Positions 33,686 through 44,253 of a DNA stretch of 45,154 nt are shown here, in pieces. The notes beneath the pieces were generated by a model. The model was not told the origin of the DNA, ran no database searches, and saw nothing but the letters and a program-made list of their open reading frames with translations. Position numbers and translations under genes: made by a program. The first letter of the stretch is position 1; every line of letters starts with the position of its first letter. Origin of the DNA: Pseudomonadota bacterium (GTDB taxonomy: Bacteria; Pseudomonadota; Alphaproteobacteria; Rhizobiales; Xanthobacteraceae); contig JAEYAU010000039.1 of NCBI GenBank assembly GCA_023404705.1, positions 1-45,154 of the forward strand, written 5' to 3'.

Positions 33686-33714
33686 ACGATATTCACATGT
33701 TGTCGCTGGGTCAA
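33686..33714 (-). promoter_or_regulatory. Candidate sigma-70 promoter of ihfA-merR
   Basis: On the minus strand TTGACC (33714-33709) and TATCGT (33691-33686) are separated by 17 bp inside an AT-rich patch. The start point would be near 33679, about 40 bp before the ihfA start. Confidence 0.45.
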
Positions 33715-33748
33715 TGATGACGCAAGGCCAGTTTTGAGCGTGACTGAT

Positions 33749-34723
33749 CTACCAGCGCAGCAGGGCTGACCCCCAGGTGAATCCGCCGCCCATGGCCTCC
33801 AGCAGCACCAGATCGCCCTGTTTTATCCGTCCATCGGCCCGTGCGACCGCCAGAGCGAGCGGAATCGAGGCCGCCGAGGTGTTGCCGTGGCGGTCCACGG
33901 TTGTCACAACTTTCTCGGGTGCGATGTGCAGCTTGTGCGCCGAGCCGTCGATGATTCTCTTATTGGCCTGGTGCGGCACGAACCAGTCGATGTCCTCGGT
34001 GGTGTAGCCGGACTGGGCGAGCACGTCCGTGACCACGCCCGAGATCATGCCGACCGCATGCCGGAAGACCTCGCGCCCCTCCATGCGGAGGTGGCCGACC
34101 GTTCCGGTCGATGACGGCCCGCCGTCTACATACAATTTGAGCTTATGTCGGCCGTCCGAGCGCAGCTGCGAGCCGAGCAGGCCGCGGTCGTCGCGCGTGC
34201 CGGGCTGCTCTTGCGCCTCGAGCACCAGCGCGCCGGCACCGTCGCCGAACAGCACGCAAGTGCCGCGGTCGGTCCAGTCGAGGATGCGCGAGAAGGTCTC
34301 GGCCCCGATCACCAGCGCCCGCTTGTGATTGCCGGTGCGCAGCAGCCCATCCGCGGTGGCGAGCGCGTAGACGAAGCCTGTGCACACAGCCTGCAGATCG
34401 AACGCCGCGCCGTGATTGATGCCGAGCTGGCACTGCACCGAGACCGCGGTGGCCGGGAAGGTATTGTCCGGCGTCGAGGTCGCGAGCACGATCAGGTCGA
34501 TCGACTGCGCATCGACGCCTGCGTCTGCGAGCGCCGCCTTGGCGGCCGCGAGCGCGAGGTCCGAGGTGAGCTCGCCTTCCGCCGCGACATGGCGTGCGCG
34601 AATGCCGGTGCGCTGCACGATCCAGTCGTCGGACGTATCGACCATCCGCGAAAGATCGTCATTGGTGAGAATCCGGCGCGGCAGGTAGCTGCCGCAGCCG
34701 AGAACGACGGAGCGCGTGATCAC
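33749..34723 (-). CDS. fabH: 3-oxoacyl-ACP synthase III
   Basis: The 324-residue FabH condenses acetyl-CoA with malonyl-ACP to start fatty acid synthesis. The triad is visible: Cys114 in LQAVCTGFVYAL, His in WFVPHQANKRI, and Asn in DRHGNTSAASIPLA. The GTG start at 34723 overlaps the plsX stop (GTGA); upstream sequence in the same frame is plsX shadow. It is translationally coupled to plsX. Confidence 0.97.
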   Translation of the reverse strand: MITRSVVLGCGSYLPRRILTNDDLSRMVDTSDDWIVQRTGIRARHVAAEGELTSDLALAAAKAALADAGVDAQSIDLIVLATSTPDNTFPATAVSVQCQLGINHGAAFDLQAVCTGFVYALATADGLLRTGNHKRALVIGAETFSRILDWTDRGTCVLFGDGAGALVLEAQEQPGTRDDRGLLGSQLRSDGRHKLKLYVDGGPSSTGTVGHLRMEGREVFRHAVGMISGVVTDVLAQSGYTTEDIDWFVPHQANKRIIDGSAHKLHIAPEKVVTTVDRHGNTSAASIPLALAVARADGRIKQGDLVLLEAMGGGFTWGSALLRW

Positions 34724-35781
34724 GAAATGGCCTCGCCGACCGTGCTCGAGCCGAGGTCCGTGCGAGCGTGGCGAATGAGCGTCTGGTTGATCTTCGACAT
34801 GAGCTCGTAACGTACCATGTCGTAGCCGACGTCGACCGCGGCCGCGAACCCCTCCGCGTCGGTGCCGCCGTGACTCTTGATGACGATGCCGTTGAGGCCG
34901 AGGAAGACGCCGCCGTTGACCTTGTTCGGATCCATCTTGTCGCGCAGCGTCTGCAGCGCCTTGCGCGCCAGCAGGTAGCCGAGCTTGGCCTGCCATGTGC
35001 GCGAGAACGCGGCGCGCAGATACTCGCCCACTTGCCGCGCCGTTCCTTCCGCGGCCTTGAGTGCGATATTTCCGGCGAAACCTTCCGTCACCACCACGTC
35101 CACCGTGCCTTTGCCAATGTCGTCTCCTTCCACGAATCCCACATAGTCGAGGAACGGCAGATTGGCGTCACGCAGGATCGCGCCCGCTTCCCTCACCTCC
35201 TCGAGCCCCTTCACTTCCTCGACCCCGATATTGAGCAGCCCGACGGTCGGCCGCTCCAGATCGAACAGCACCCGCGCCATGGCGCTGCCCATGACGGCGA
35301 GATCGACCAGGTGGTCCACATCGGCGCCGATCGAGGCGCCCACGTCGAGCACGATCGATTCGCCCCGCAACGTCGGCCAGAGCGCGGCGATCGCCGGCCG
35401 CTCGATCCCCGCCATGGTCCGGAGGTTGAATTTCGCCATCGCCATCAGCGCGCCGGTATTGCCGGCCGAGACCGCGACGTCGGCTTCGCCCTTCTTGACC
35501 GCGTCGATAGCGAGCCACATGGACGACTTCCAGCGGCCCTGCCGCAGTGCCTGGCTGGGCTTGGCGTCCATCGTCACGACAACGTCGGTATGGACCAGCT
35601 TCGCGGCGGCCTTCAACCGCGGCCGCGCCGCGACCAGCGGCTCCAGCACGACCTGGTCGCCGAACAGGATGAACTCGGTGTCCGGGTGGCGTTCCAGGGA
35701 AATCTCGGCTCCCGGCACGACGACGCTGGGCCCGTGGTCGCCCCCCATGGCATCAAGCGCGATCCGAACTTTTTGCGGCAT
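34720..35781 (-). CDS. plsX: Phosphate acyltransferase PlsX
   Basis: The 353-residue protein turns acyl-ACP into acyl-phosphate for phosphatidic acid synthesis by PlsY. It begins MPQKVRIALDAMGGDHGP, the family start, and contains DVVVTMDAKPSQALRQGR, ISAGNTGAL-like VSAGNTGALMA and VVTEGFAGNIALKAAEG. ATG 35781 fits; the frame extends upstream without homology. It is the first gene of the plsX-fabH pair and follows yceD in the same direction after 123 bp. Confidence 0.97.
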   Translation of the reverse strand: MPQKVRIALDAMGGDHGPSVVVPGAEISLERHPDTEFILFGDQVVLEPLVAARPRLKAAAKLVHTDVVVTMDAKPSQALRQGRWKSSMWLAIDAVKKGEADVAVSAGNTGALMAMAKFNLRTMAGIERPAIAALWPTLRGESIVLDVGASIGADVDHLVDLAVMGSAMARVLFDLERPTVGLLNIGVEEVKGLEEVREAGAILRDANLPFLDYVGFVEGDDIGKGTVDVVVTEGFAGNIALKAAEGTARQVGEYLRAAFSRTWQAKLGYLLARKALQTLRDKMDPNKVNGGVFLGLNGIVIKSHGGTDAEGFAAAVDVGYDMVRYELMSKINQTLIRHARTDLGSSTVGEAIS

Positions 35782-35904
35782 CCTCGATCCAGGAAGACTA
35801 CGGCGCGCCGAGAGAAGCGGTCCGGCGCAAGGCCGGTCGCGGGTGGGCGACAATAACGCGTCGGTGGCCCAACTCAACCGCCCTTTGGAATCGAGCCAAC
35901 GGGC

Positions 35905-36453
35905 CTAATCCTTGACATTCCCGCCCTTTTTCTTCAGCGCCGCCAGCGCCGCGAAGGGGTGAACCGTGTCCTCCTGCGCCTGCGGCGCGGTGAAAACCGC
36001 TCCCGGCTTGCGCGGATACGGGTCGATTCCGAGGATCAGGAACTCGGTCGCGATCGCGCCGAGATCGACCGCGCCATTGACCAGGGTCTCGGGTGGATCG
36101 GGCTCCAGATAGGTCCGAGTCGGATCGTCCTCGTCTTCCTCCCCCAACGTCACGTCCTGCGGCGGTGCGAAGACGAGATCGATCGTCTCCTCAACCTCAT
36201 TCGTGAGCGGCTCCAGGGTGACGACGCAGGTCTGGTCCACCGTCGCGCTCACCCGCCCCATCACGTGGAGCCGGTCGCCCGCCTCGCGGCGCAGGTCGAA
36301 ATGAGCCGCCAGGTGATCGATCTCGCGCACGCCTGCAATCTTGCCGATGGCGGCGCGCATGGCGGCATCCGCCTCCATGTCGAAACTCCGCCCCTGCTCG
36401 GGCACGTCCTCGAGCCGGACCGGCACGCTCCAAGGGAGCTCCCTCTCCGTCAT
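35905..36453 (-). CDS. YceD/DUF177 family protein
   Basis: A 182-residue protein of the DUF177 family. Homologues affect large-subunit rRNA accumulation. A Cys-containing beta segment (VDQTCVVTLEPLTNEVEETIDLVF) is followed by the acidic stretch LGEEDEDDPTRTY and the conserved VDLGAIATEFLILGIDPYPRKPG. In many bacteria it precedes rpmF-plsX-fabH. Here rpmF is absent but plsX-fabH still follow. It lies 13 bp after the cytochrome bc1 chaperone gene and is probably in the same transcript. Confidence 0.92.
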   Translation of the reverse strand: MTERELPWSVPVRLEDVPEQGRSFDMEADAAMRAAIGKIAGVREIDHLAAHFDLRREAGDRLHVMGRVSATVDQTCVVTLEPLTNEVEETIDLVFAPPQDVTLGEEDEDDPTRTYLEPDPPETLVNGAVDLGAIATEFLILGIDPYPRKPGAVFTAPQAQEDTVHPFAALAALKKKGGNVKD

Positions 36454-36466
36454 GGCATGCTCCTTC

Positions 36467-37018
36467 TCACTCGGCCGGCGCGACTGGCCGCTCGCCGATC
36501 CCCGCGGGATCCGGGAAAGGCAGCGCGCCGCCCATCGTCCAGGACAGGTCGCGTGCGAGCGCGCCCTCCGTCTGCCTTACATAAGCAGCGAGCCGCCCGG
36601 CCGCCGGATGCGCCTCGCCACCGAGCACGTTGCGCGCGAGCGTGGCGGCAAGGTCCGCCTCGCCCGCCAGCGCCCGGTCATAAGCCGCGGCGCGTCCATA
36701 GAAGGCCTCGCCGAAGCGCTTCATCTCCTTCGGCACAGCCAAATCCCCAACGCCCATCTCCCGCAGATTGCCGTCAATGTCGCGGCAGAAGGCGTCGAAC
36801 AGCCCTTGCCCGAGCGGCCGGACCGCCTCGGGCGCCTCGCGCAGCTGCCGCAGCACAAGGGCGAGATGCAGCACGAGCAGGTCGAACCGGCCCGAGACCG
36901 TGTCCGCCACGCCATAGTCTGCGTAGAAAACCGGCCGGCGCGCCTGCGCCACGATCGCGCCATAGAGGGCGTCGATCTTCTGCTCCTGCCGTCGTCGGCG
37001 GAAGGGGAACGGGAACAT
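36467..37018 (-). CDS. Ubiquinol-cytochrome c chaperone family protein
   Basis: A 183-residue protein related to yeast Cbp3, which assists cytochrome b insertion into the bc1 complex. The segment FYADYGVADTVSGRFDLLVLHLALVLRQL and the later FDAFCRDIDGNLREMGVGDLAVPKEMK are characteristic. The N terminus is strongly basic (FRRRRQEQK). It diverges from bamE and leads the yceD-plsX-fabH direction. Alphaproteobacteria commonly carry this exact divergent pair. Confidence 0.92.
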   Translation of the reverse strand: MFPFPFRRRRQEQKIDALYGAIVAQARRPVFYADYGVADTVSGRFDLLVLHLALVLRQLREAPEAVRPLGQGLFDAFCRDIDGNLREMGVGDLAVPKEMKRFGEAFYGRAAAYDRALAGEADLAATLARNVLGGEAHPAAGRLAAYVRQTEGALARDLSWTMGGALPFPDPAGIGERPVAPAE

Positions 37019-37119
37019 TCAGCTCATCCGGTCTGGCCCGGCCAGATTGCATTTCGGGGTGCAGCGGGGTACGTCACCCGCGCCCGCCGCGCAAGCGTGA
37101 CCAGTCACAAGGCGATTCC

Positions 37120-37560
37120 ATGATCAACCGCCGCAAGGCCCGTCGGATCTTTCTGCCTGCCCTGGCGGCGCTGGCGCTTGGCCTGACGGTGTCCGGCTGC
37201 ATCACACAAACCTACACGCGCGGCTACGTCCTGCAGGAAGGCGCCCTGGAACAGATCCCGTTGGGCGCTCCGCAGGAGCAGGTCCTGATTGTGCTCGGCA
37301 CCCCCTCGACGGTCGCGACCGTGCGCGGTGAGGTATTTTATTACATCTCGCAACGCGGCGAGCAGACCTCGTTCATGCCCGAGAAGATCGTGGACCAGCG
37401 GGTGGTCGCGGTCTATTTCGACAAGAATCGCCGCGTCGAGCGCCTCGCCGACTACCGGCTGCAGGACGGCAAGATCTTCGACTTCGTCAGCCGCACCACC
37501 CCCACCAGCGGCGCCGAGCTCTCACTGCTGAGTTCCATCTTCCGCATCGTCGGCCGCTAA
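37120..37560 (+). CDS. bamE: Outer membrane assembly lipoprotein BamE
   Basis: A 146-residue lipoprotein of the SmpA/OmlA family, part of the BAM complex that inserts outer-membrane beta-barrels. The signal peptide ends in VSGC (Cys27). The conserved core reads GYVLQEGALEQIPLGAPQEQVLIVLGTPSTV and later RVVAVYFDKNRRVERLADYRLQDGKIFD. Start ATG 37120. It diverges from the bc1 chaperone gene and is followed by a repeat and then a terminator. Confidence 0.95.
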   Translation: MINRRKARRIFLPALAALALGLTVSGCITQTYTRGYVLQEGALEQIPLGAPQEQVLIVLGTPSTVATVRGEVFYYISQRGEQTSFMPEKIVDQRVVAVYFDKNRRVERLADYRLQDGKIFDFVSRTTPTSGAELSLLSSIFRIVGR

Positions 37561-37594
37561 CTCGGCGATCCGGCGCGGGGCCGCAAACTCCGTC

Positions 37595-37711
37595 GTCATT
37601 CCGGCCGAGCGAAGCGAGAGCCGGGATCCATAACCCCTGTCTTTCCGCATCTTGACCACCGGGATTATGGATCCCGGCTCGCGCTCGCTTCGCTCGCTTG
37701 GCCGGGATGAC
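37595..37711. repeat. 117-bp palindromic repeat, copy 1
   Basis: The element begins GTCATTCCGG and ends CCGGGATGAC. Inner arms GAGCCGGGATCCATAA and TTATGGATCCCGGCTC are perfect inverted repeats, and a central spacer contains TCCGCAT. A diverged copy lies at 43523-43633. It sits between bamE and its terminator. The GTCAT-CCGGG...GGATCCATAA type is a common intergenic repeat in Bradyrhizobium-like genomes. Confidence 0.85.
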
Positions 37712-37757
37712 AACCGAGTGTGCGGCATCGCTGCGCGCAATCAAACACAACCCAACC

Positions 37758-37786
37758 GCCCCGCGGCTCGCGCCGCGGGGCTTTTT
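37758..37786 (+). terminator. Rho-independent terminator after bamE
   Basis: GCCCCGCGGC and GCCGCGGGGC form a perfect 10-bp stem around TCGC, followed by TTTTT on the plus strand. It lies 198 bp after the bamE stop because the repeat copy intervenes. On the minus strand the following bases are not T-rich, so hppA is probably not served by it. Confidence 0.85.
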
Positions 37787-37808
37787 CGTTCGCAGCAGTC
37801 GCCGCGCG

Positions 37809-39932
<2,124 letters not shown>

Positions 39933-40135
39933 TTGAACCTCTCACTGAAGATGACCGGGCGCCCCAGCCCGGCCGAAGGCCGAGGGGTGGGGCTGGACCA
40001 TGGTCCGGCGCACCCCGGCCGCGAAGTGGCGCGGACATTGCCAAAATCATGACGGGGTTGCAACGGCGCAAATGCGCCGATTTTCCGGTGATTTCAGACC
40101 CGAACGCTGCCGCGGAAGCTCAGGAAACGCCCGCC

Positions 40136-41356
40136 TCAGGCGACTCGCGCCCGCTCCCGCAGGGACAGCCACATGAGCATGCCGCCCGCAATGACAACCC
40201 CCGGAAGCATGACGATATTGACCAGCGCCCAGCCGAAATGGGCCAGCATGCTGCCCGACGCGAAGGAGCCGATCGCCATCGAGCCGAAAATCAGGAAGTC
40301 GTTGAACGCCTGGACCTTGTTGCGCTCCTCGGGCCGGTGACAGTCGGTCACCATGGTGGTGGCGCCCACGAAGGAAAAGTTCCAGCCGACGCCGAGCAGG
40401 ATCAGCGCGGTCCAGAAATGCGCGACCGTGATGCCCGAGAGGCCGACCACCGCCGCGAGCCCGAGCAGCGCGAGGCCGCAGGCGACCACGCGCGCGACGC
40501 CGAAGCGCAGGATCAGCGAGCCCGTGAAGAAGCTCGGCGCATACATGGCGAGCACGTGCCACTGGATGCCGAGCACCGCGTCTCGGGGCGTATGACCGCA
40601 ATTCACCATGGCGAGCGGCGCCGAGGTCATCATCAGGTTCATGAGCGCATAGGCCGCGACGCCGCACACCACCGCCACGATGAACTTCGGCTGGCGCGCG
40701 ATCTCGCCGATGGGGCGGCCGCCGCCGATCTTGTCGAGATTGATACCCTGCGGCGAGCGGAACAGCAGCAGCACGAATGCGGCCACGACGGCCACCGCGG
40801 CCTGCCCGAGATAGCTCGCCGCGAACAGGAACGGCGGCAGCATGTCCTTCGTATGAATGACGAGCTGCGGCCCGATCAGCGCCGCGAACAGTCCGCCCGC
40901 CATCACCCAGGATACGGCCTTCGGCTTGAACTCCGGGCTCGCGGTGTCGGCGGCGCCGAAACGATAGGACTGGTGCGAGGCCGCATACAGTCCACCCAGG
41001 AAGGCCGAGAACAGATAGATCCAGAACGAGGCCTGCATCACGGCGACGAAGCCGACCAGACCCGCGAGGGTGCCGCAGGCGGCGCCCGAGATATAGGCGG
41101 TGCGACGGCCGAAGTTACGCGCGAGGAAGCCGATCGGCAGCGTGCCCGCCCACATGCCCAGCACCATCATGCTGACCGGCATGGTCGCGAGGCTCTTATC
41201 CGGCGCCAGCATGGCGCCGAGGATGCCGCCGGTCGCAACGATCACCGTGTTGTTGGCGCCCGCGAGCGCCTGGCCCGTGGCGAGCACGAGCGCATTGCGC
41301 TTCGCCAGGCGGTCGCCCGCGGCGGCGTCGAAGGGCGTTTCGGCAACCGCCGACAT
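40136..41356 (-). CDS. MFS transporter
   Basis: A 406-residue, 12-helix major facilitator. The loop 2-3 signature is recognisable as GFLARNFGRRTAYISGA. Helix 4 has LYAASHQSYRFGAADT and the second half has GWNFSFVGATTMVTDCHRPEERNKVQ. The substrate is unknown; the pattern suits small-molecule or drug export. ATG 41356 has GGAG six bases upstream. An in-frame TTG at 41389 has AAGGAG five bases upstream, so an 11-residue longer form is possible. It follows thiL on the same strand after 86 bp. Confidence 0.88.
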   Translation of the reverse strand: MSAVAETPFDAAAGDRLAKRNALVLATGQALAGANNTVIVATGGILGAMLAPDKSLATMPVSMMVLGMWAGTLPIGFLARNFGRRTAYISGAACGTLAGLVGFVAVMQASFWIYLFSAFLGGLYAASHQSYRFGAADTASPEFKPKAVSWVMAGGLFAALIGPQLVIHTKDMLPPFLFAASYLGQAAVAVVAAFVLLLFRSPQGINLDKIGGGRPIGEIARQPKFIVAVVCGVAAYALMNLMMTSAPLAMVNCGHTPRDAVLGIQWHVLAMYAPSFFTGSLILRFGVARVVACGLALLGLAAVVGLSGITVAHFWTALILLGVGWNFSFVGATTMVTDCHRPEERNKVQAFNDFLIFGSMAIGSFASGSMLAHFGWALVNIVMLPGVVIAGGMLMWLSLRERARVA

Positions 41357-41442
41357 GTTTTTCTCCGAACCCGGCTGCGCGGAGGACAAGGGCGCTCCTT
41401 CTAGCCGCTTCGAGAGGCGTTTGCCACTGCGCTGGACGCAGA

Positions 41443-42441
41443 TCAGAAGTGACTGAAGGAGCCTCGCGCGAATGTTATCGCGGTGCCGCGCGGGCCGATC
41501 ACGCGGGGCGGCGCTTCGCCGGCAACAATCCTGCCGATTTCGGATACCGGAACTTGGCTCGCTGCAGCCGCGGCACGGAAAGCCTCGCAGCGGCTATAGG
41601 GGACCGTACATAGAATTTCGTAGTCGTCGCCGCCCGTCAGCACAGGCTCGAGCAGTTCCTCGTCCGCCGTGATCGCAGTCGCGACCCCGCCCGAGAACGG
41701 CACGCGCATCGCCTCGATCTCGGCCGAGACATGGGACGCGCGGCACAGCTTGGTGAGATCGCCGACGAGGCCGTCCGAGATGTCCATTGCGGCATGCGCA
41801 TGATCGCGGACGCAGCCCGCGAGTGCGTTGCGCGGCTGCGGCAGCTGATAGCGCGCGAGCAGATGCGTCCGCATCGCGTCGTCGAGGCCCCAGCGGCTGG
41901 CCAGATTGCTATCGCGGCGAAGACGCAACCCGAGCGCCGCATCGCCGATCGTGCCGCTGACGAAGATGCGATCGCCCGGCTTGCCGCCCATGCGTGTCAC
42001 CGTGCGCCCGCTCGGAACAAGGCCGATGATGGCGATCGAGATCGTCAGCGGCCCGGGCGTCTTCACGGTATCGCCGCCGAGCAGCGGGCAACCGTATGTC
42101 TCCGCATCTTCACCCAGTCCGCGCGCGAACCCGGCGAGCCAGTCCTCAGTGATGCCGTCCGGCAGCGCGAGCGTGATCAGGTAGCCGGACGGCGTCGCGC
42201 CCTTGGCGGCGAGATCCGAGAGGTTCACGCGCAATGCCTTGCGGGCGATCGCGTCGGGCGCTTCATCCAAAAAGAAGTGCACGCCGCCGACGACGCCGTC
42301 GGTCTTGAGAACGAGGTCCATGCCGGCCGGCGGCGCCATCACGGCCGCGTCGTCGACCAGCCCTTGCGCGCGGGGGTCGCTGGCAAGCGGAGCGAAATGT
42401 TTCGCGATCAGGCGATCTTCCCCGGAGGGCTCGCCGGACAT
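41443..42441 (-). CDS. thiL: Thiamine-monophosphate kinase
   Basis: A 332-residue ATP-dependent enzyme that makes thiamine pyrophosphate from thiamine phosphate. Motifs include the start GEDRLIAKHFAPLA, DDAAVM, the metal-binding KTDGVVGGVHF, NLSDLAAKGATP, and MDISDGLVGDL with GGDDYEIL. Its ATG shares the A of the nusB stop (TGATG), so it is translationally coupled. The nusB-thiL order is widely conserved. Confidence 0.96.
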   Translation of the reverse strand: MSGEPSGEDRLIAKHFAPLASDPRAQGLVDDAAVMAPPAGMDLVLKTDGVVGGVHFFLDEAPDAIARKALRVNLSDLAAKGATPSGYLITLALPDGITEDWLAGFARGLGEDAETYGCPLLGGDTVKTPGPLTISIAIIGLVPSGRTVTRMGGKPGDRIFVSGTIGDAALGLRLRRDSNLASRWGLDDAMRTHLLARYQLPQPRNALAGCVRDHAHAAMDISDGLVGDLTKLCRASHVSAEIEAMRVPFSGGVATAITADEELLEPVLTGGDDYEILCTVPYSRCEAFRAAAAASQVPVSEIGRIVAGEAPPRVIGPRGTAITFARGSFSHF

Positions 42442-42926
42442 CAGCTCCGCGCCTCGAACTCGCCGCCGCGCAGGCGGCGGGCGAGTTGATCGAGCACCGC
42501 GTTCACCATGCCGGTCTCGTCGCGGTCCATGAAGGCATGCGCGACGTCGACGTATTCCGAGACCACCACACGCGCCGGCACGTCGTCGCGCGAGGACAGC
42601 TCGTAGACCGCCGCGCGCAGCACTGCGCGCATCAGTGCTTCGATGCGCTTGAGCGGCCAGCCGCCCGCGAGCGCCTCGTCGATCATCGGATCGAGCCGGC
42701 GCTGATCCGCCACGACGCCCGAGACGATCGAGCGGAAGAATGCGGCTTCGGCGGGAAGATATTGCGTGCCTTCGACCTCGCGCCCGATCCAGTGGCTCTC
42801 GAACTCGGCGAGCGCCTCGTTGATGGGCGTCGCCGCGATGTCCATCTGGTAGAGCGCCTGCACGGCCGCGAGCCGCGCAGCGCCGCGCCGGTTCGCCTTG
42901 CGGTCGGTGGTCGGCGGCCGGCTCAC
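42441..42926 (-). CDS. nusB: Transcription antitermination factor NusB
   Basis: A 161-residue all-helical RNA-binding protein. RRGAARLAAVQALYQMDI at the N terminus and DVPARVVVSEYVDVAHAFMDRDETGMVNAVLDQLARRL at the C terminus are family hallmarks (segments overlap the known NusE contact helix). It works with NusE on boxA RNA in rRNA transcription. Its ATG overlaps the ribH stop (ATGA), giving a coupled ribH-nusB-thiL unit. Confidence 0.96.
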   Translation of the reverse strand: MSRPPTTDRKANRRGAARLAAVQALYQMDIAATPINEALAEFESHWIGREVEGTQYLPAEAAFFRSIVSGVVADQRRLDPMIDEALAGGWPLKRIEALMRAVLRAAVYELSSRDDVPARVVVSEYVDVAHAFMDRDETGMVNAVLDQLARRLRGGEFEARS

Positions 42927-43426
42927 TTGCGCCTCGACTTCGGCGTACGTGCCCGCTTCAAGCGCAGCAGTGCGAGCGCGGCCTCGGCGGCGCCGCCGCC
43001 CTTATCGAGTTTGTCTGGCTTGGCGCGCTCCCAGGCCTGCGCGTCTGTCTCGACCGTCAGGATGCCATTGCCCAAGGGCAGGCGCCGCGTCACCGAGAGG
43101 TCCATTAGCGCCCGCGCGGACTCGCCCGCCACGATGTCGTAGTGACCGGTCTCGCCACGGATCACGCAGCCGAGCGCCACGACGGCGTCATAAGGCTTAC
43201 GCTGCGCCTGCGCGGCATCGAGGGCGATCGCGATGGCGGCCGGGATCTCCAGCGCGCCCGGAACCGTGACACGGTCCCAGCTTACGCCGGCCTTCTCCAG
43301 CGCCTGCGTGGCGCCGGCAAGCAGCGCATCCGCGATATCGTCATAGAAGCGGGCCTCGACCACGAGCACGCGCGCGCCCTTGAGGCGCGACTCCTCACCC
43401 TGCCCAGCCCTGCGCGGTGTCGCCAT
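42923..43426 (-). CDS. ribH: 6,7-dimethyl-8-ribityllumazine synthase
   Basis: A 167-residue lumazine synthase that makes the riboflavin precursor from a ribitylaminouracil and a butanone phosphate. The pattern ARFYDDIADALLAGA, TVPGALEIPAAIAIA, ALGCVIRGETGHYDIVAGES and LPLGNGILTVET includes the catalytic histidine in GETGHYD. It is preceded by a 221-bp gap containing a repeat copy, so it may be transcribed from its own promoter or by read-through from ribE. Confidence 0.96.
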   Translation of the reverse strand: MATPRRAGQGEESRLKGARVLVVEARFYDDIADALLAGATQALEKAGVSWDRVTVPGALEIPAAIAIALDAAQAQRKPYDAVVALGCVIRGETGHYDIVAGESARALMDLSVTRRLPLGNGILTVETDAQAWERAKPDKLDKGGGAAEAALALLRLKRARTPKSRRK

Positions 43427-43522
43427 CCTGATCTCCGATGCGGGTGAGTAGCAGCCGGGTCGCTATGCGAGCAAGCCGGCCTTTATGAATGGCGTTTAGC
43501 GGTGTCGGGCAAGACACTCGGC

Positions 43523-43633
43523 GTCATCCCGGAAGCCGCGCAGCGGCTGTCCGGGATCCATAACACCTGTCCGTCCGCATCACGACCATAGGGGTTATGG
43601 ATCCCGGCTCTCCCTTCGCTCGGCCGGGATGAC
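43523..43633. repeat. 111-bp palindromic repeat, copy 2
   Basis: GTCATCCCGG starts and CCGGGATGAC ends the element, with perfect inner arms GGGATCCATAAC and GTTATGGATCCC. The spacer TCCGCAT is shared with copy 1 at 37595-37711. The outer arms have diverged in length. It lies between ribE and ribH. Confidence 0.85.
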
Positions 43634-43647
43634 GCGGAGAGTACTCC

Positions 43648-44253
43648 TTATCGCGTCTCTAATAGCCGGGCCGCATAACGGGCCATCACGTCCACTTCGA
43701 GATTGATGGCATCGCCCGCCCGCAACGCCCCGATGGTCGTCACTTGCAAGGTATGGGGGATGATCAGGACCGAGAATGTGTCATCCCCGACCTCGTTCAC
43801 GGTCAGCGAGACACCGTCGAGCGCCACCGAGCCCTTCGGGGCGATGAAGCGGGCGAGCGACCAAGGCACACGCAGCACCAGTCGCGCCATGTCGGTGAGA
43901 TCCTCGCGGATCTCGATCGTGGCGACACCGTCCACATGGCCGGCGACCAGATGACCGCCGAGCTCGTCGCCCATCTTGAGCGCGCGCTCCAGATTGAGAC
44001 GCGTGCCCATGGTCCATCGCTCGGCTGTGGTCACAGCCAAGGTCTCGGCCGCGACGTCGACGTCGAACACGGTCCGGCCGCGCCCGTCACGCGTGTCCAC
44101 GACCGTCAGGCAGACGCCGCTGCAGGCGATCGAGGCGCCGATCGCGATCGAGGCACGATCGTAGCGGCACGCGATCGCGACCCGCCGCAGCCCCTCGCCG
44201 CGCTGCTCCACGGACTCGATCTCGCCGACATCGGTGACAATGCCCGTGAACAT
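43648..44253 (-). CDS. ribE: Riboflavin synthase alpha chain
   Basis: The 201-residue enzyme dismutates two lumazines to riboflavin. It is a tandem duplication of a lumazine-binding barrel. The first starts MFTGIVTDVGEI and includes IACSGVCLTVV; the second has NLERALKMGDELGGHLVAGHVDG and VALDGVSLTVNEV. ATG 44253 shares a base with the ribD stop (TGATG), so the two are coupled. The longer open frame upstream is the shadow of ribD. Confidence 0.97.
   Translation of the reverse strand: MFTGIVTDVGEIESVEQRGEGLRRVAIACRYDRASIAIGASIACSGVCLTVVDTRDGRGRTVFDVDVAAETLAVTTAERWTMGTRLNLERALKMGDELGGHLVAGHVDGVATIEIREDLTDMARLVLRVPWSLARFIAPKGSVALDGVSLTVNEVGDDTFSVLIIPHTLQVTTIGALRAGDAINLEVDVMARYAARLLETR

Noticed and set aside
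40064..40084. Hairpin CGGCGC-AAAT-GCGCCG as terminator of the MFS gene
   Set aside because: The T run is on the plus-strand side, whereas both flanking genes read on the minus strand, where no T run follows.
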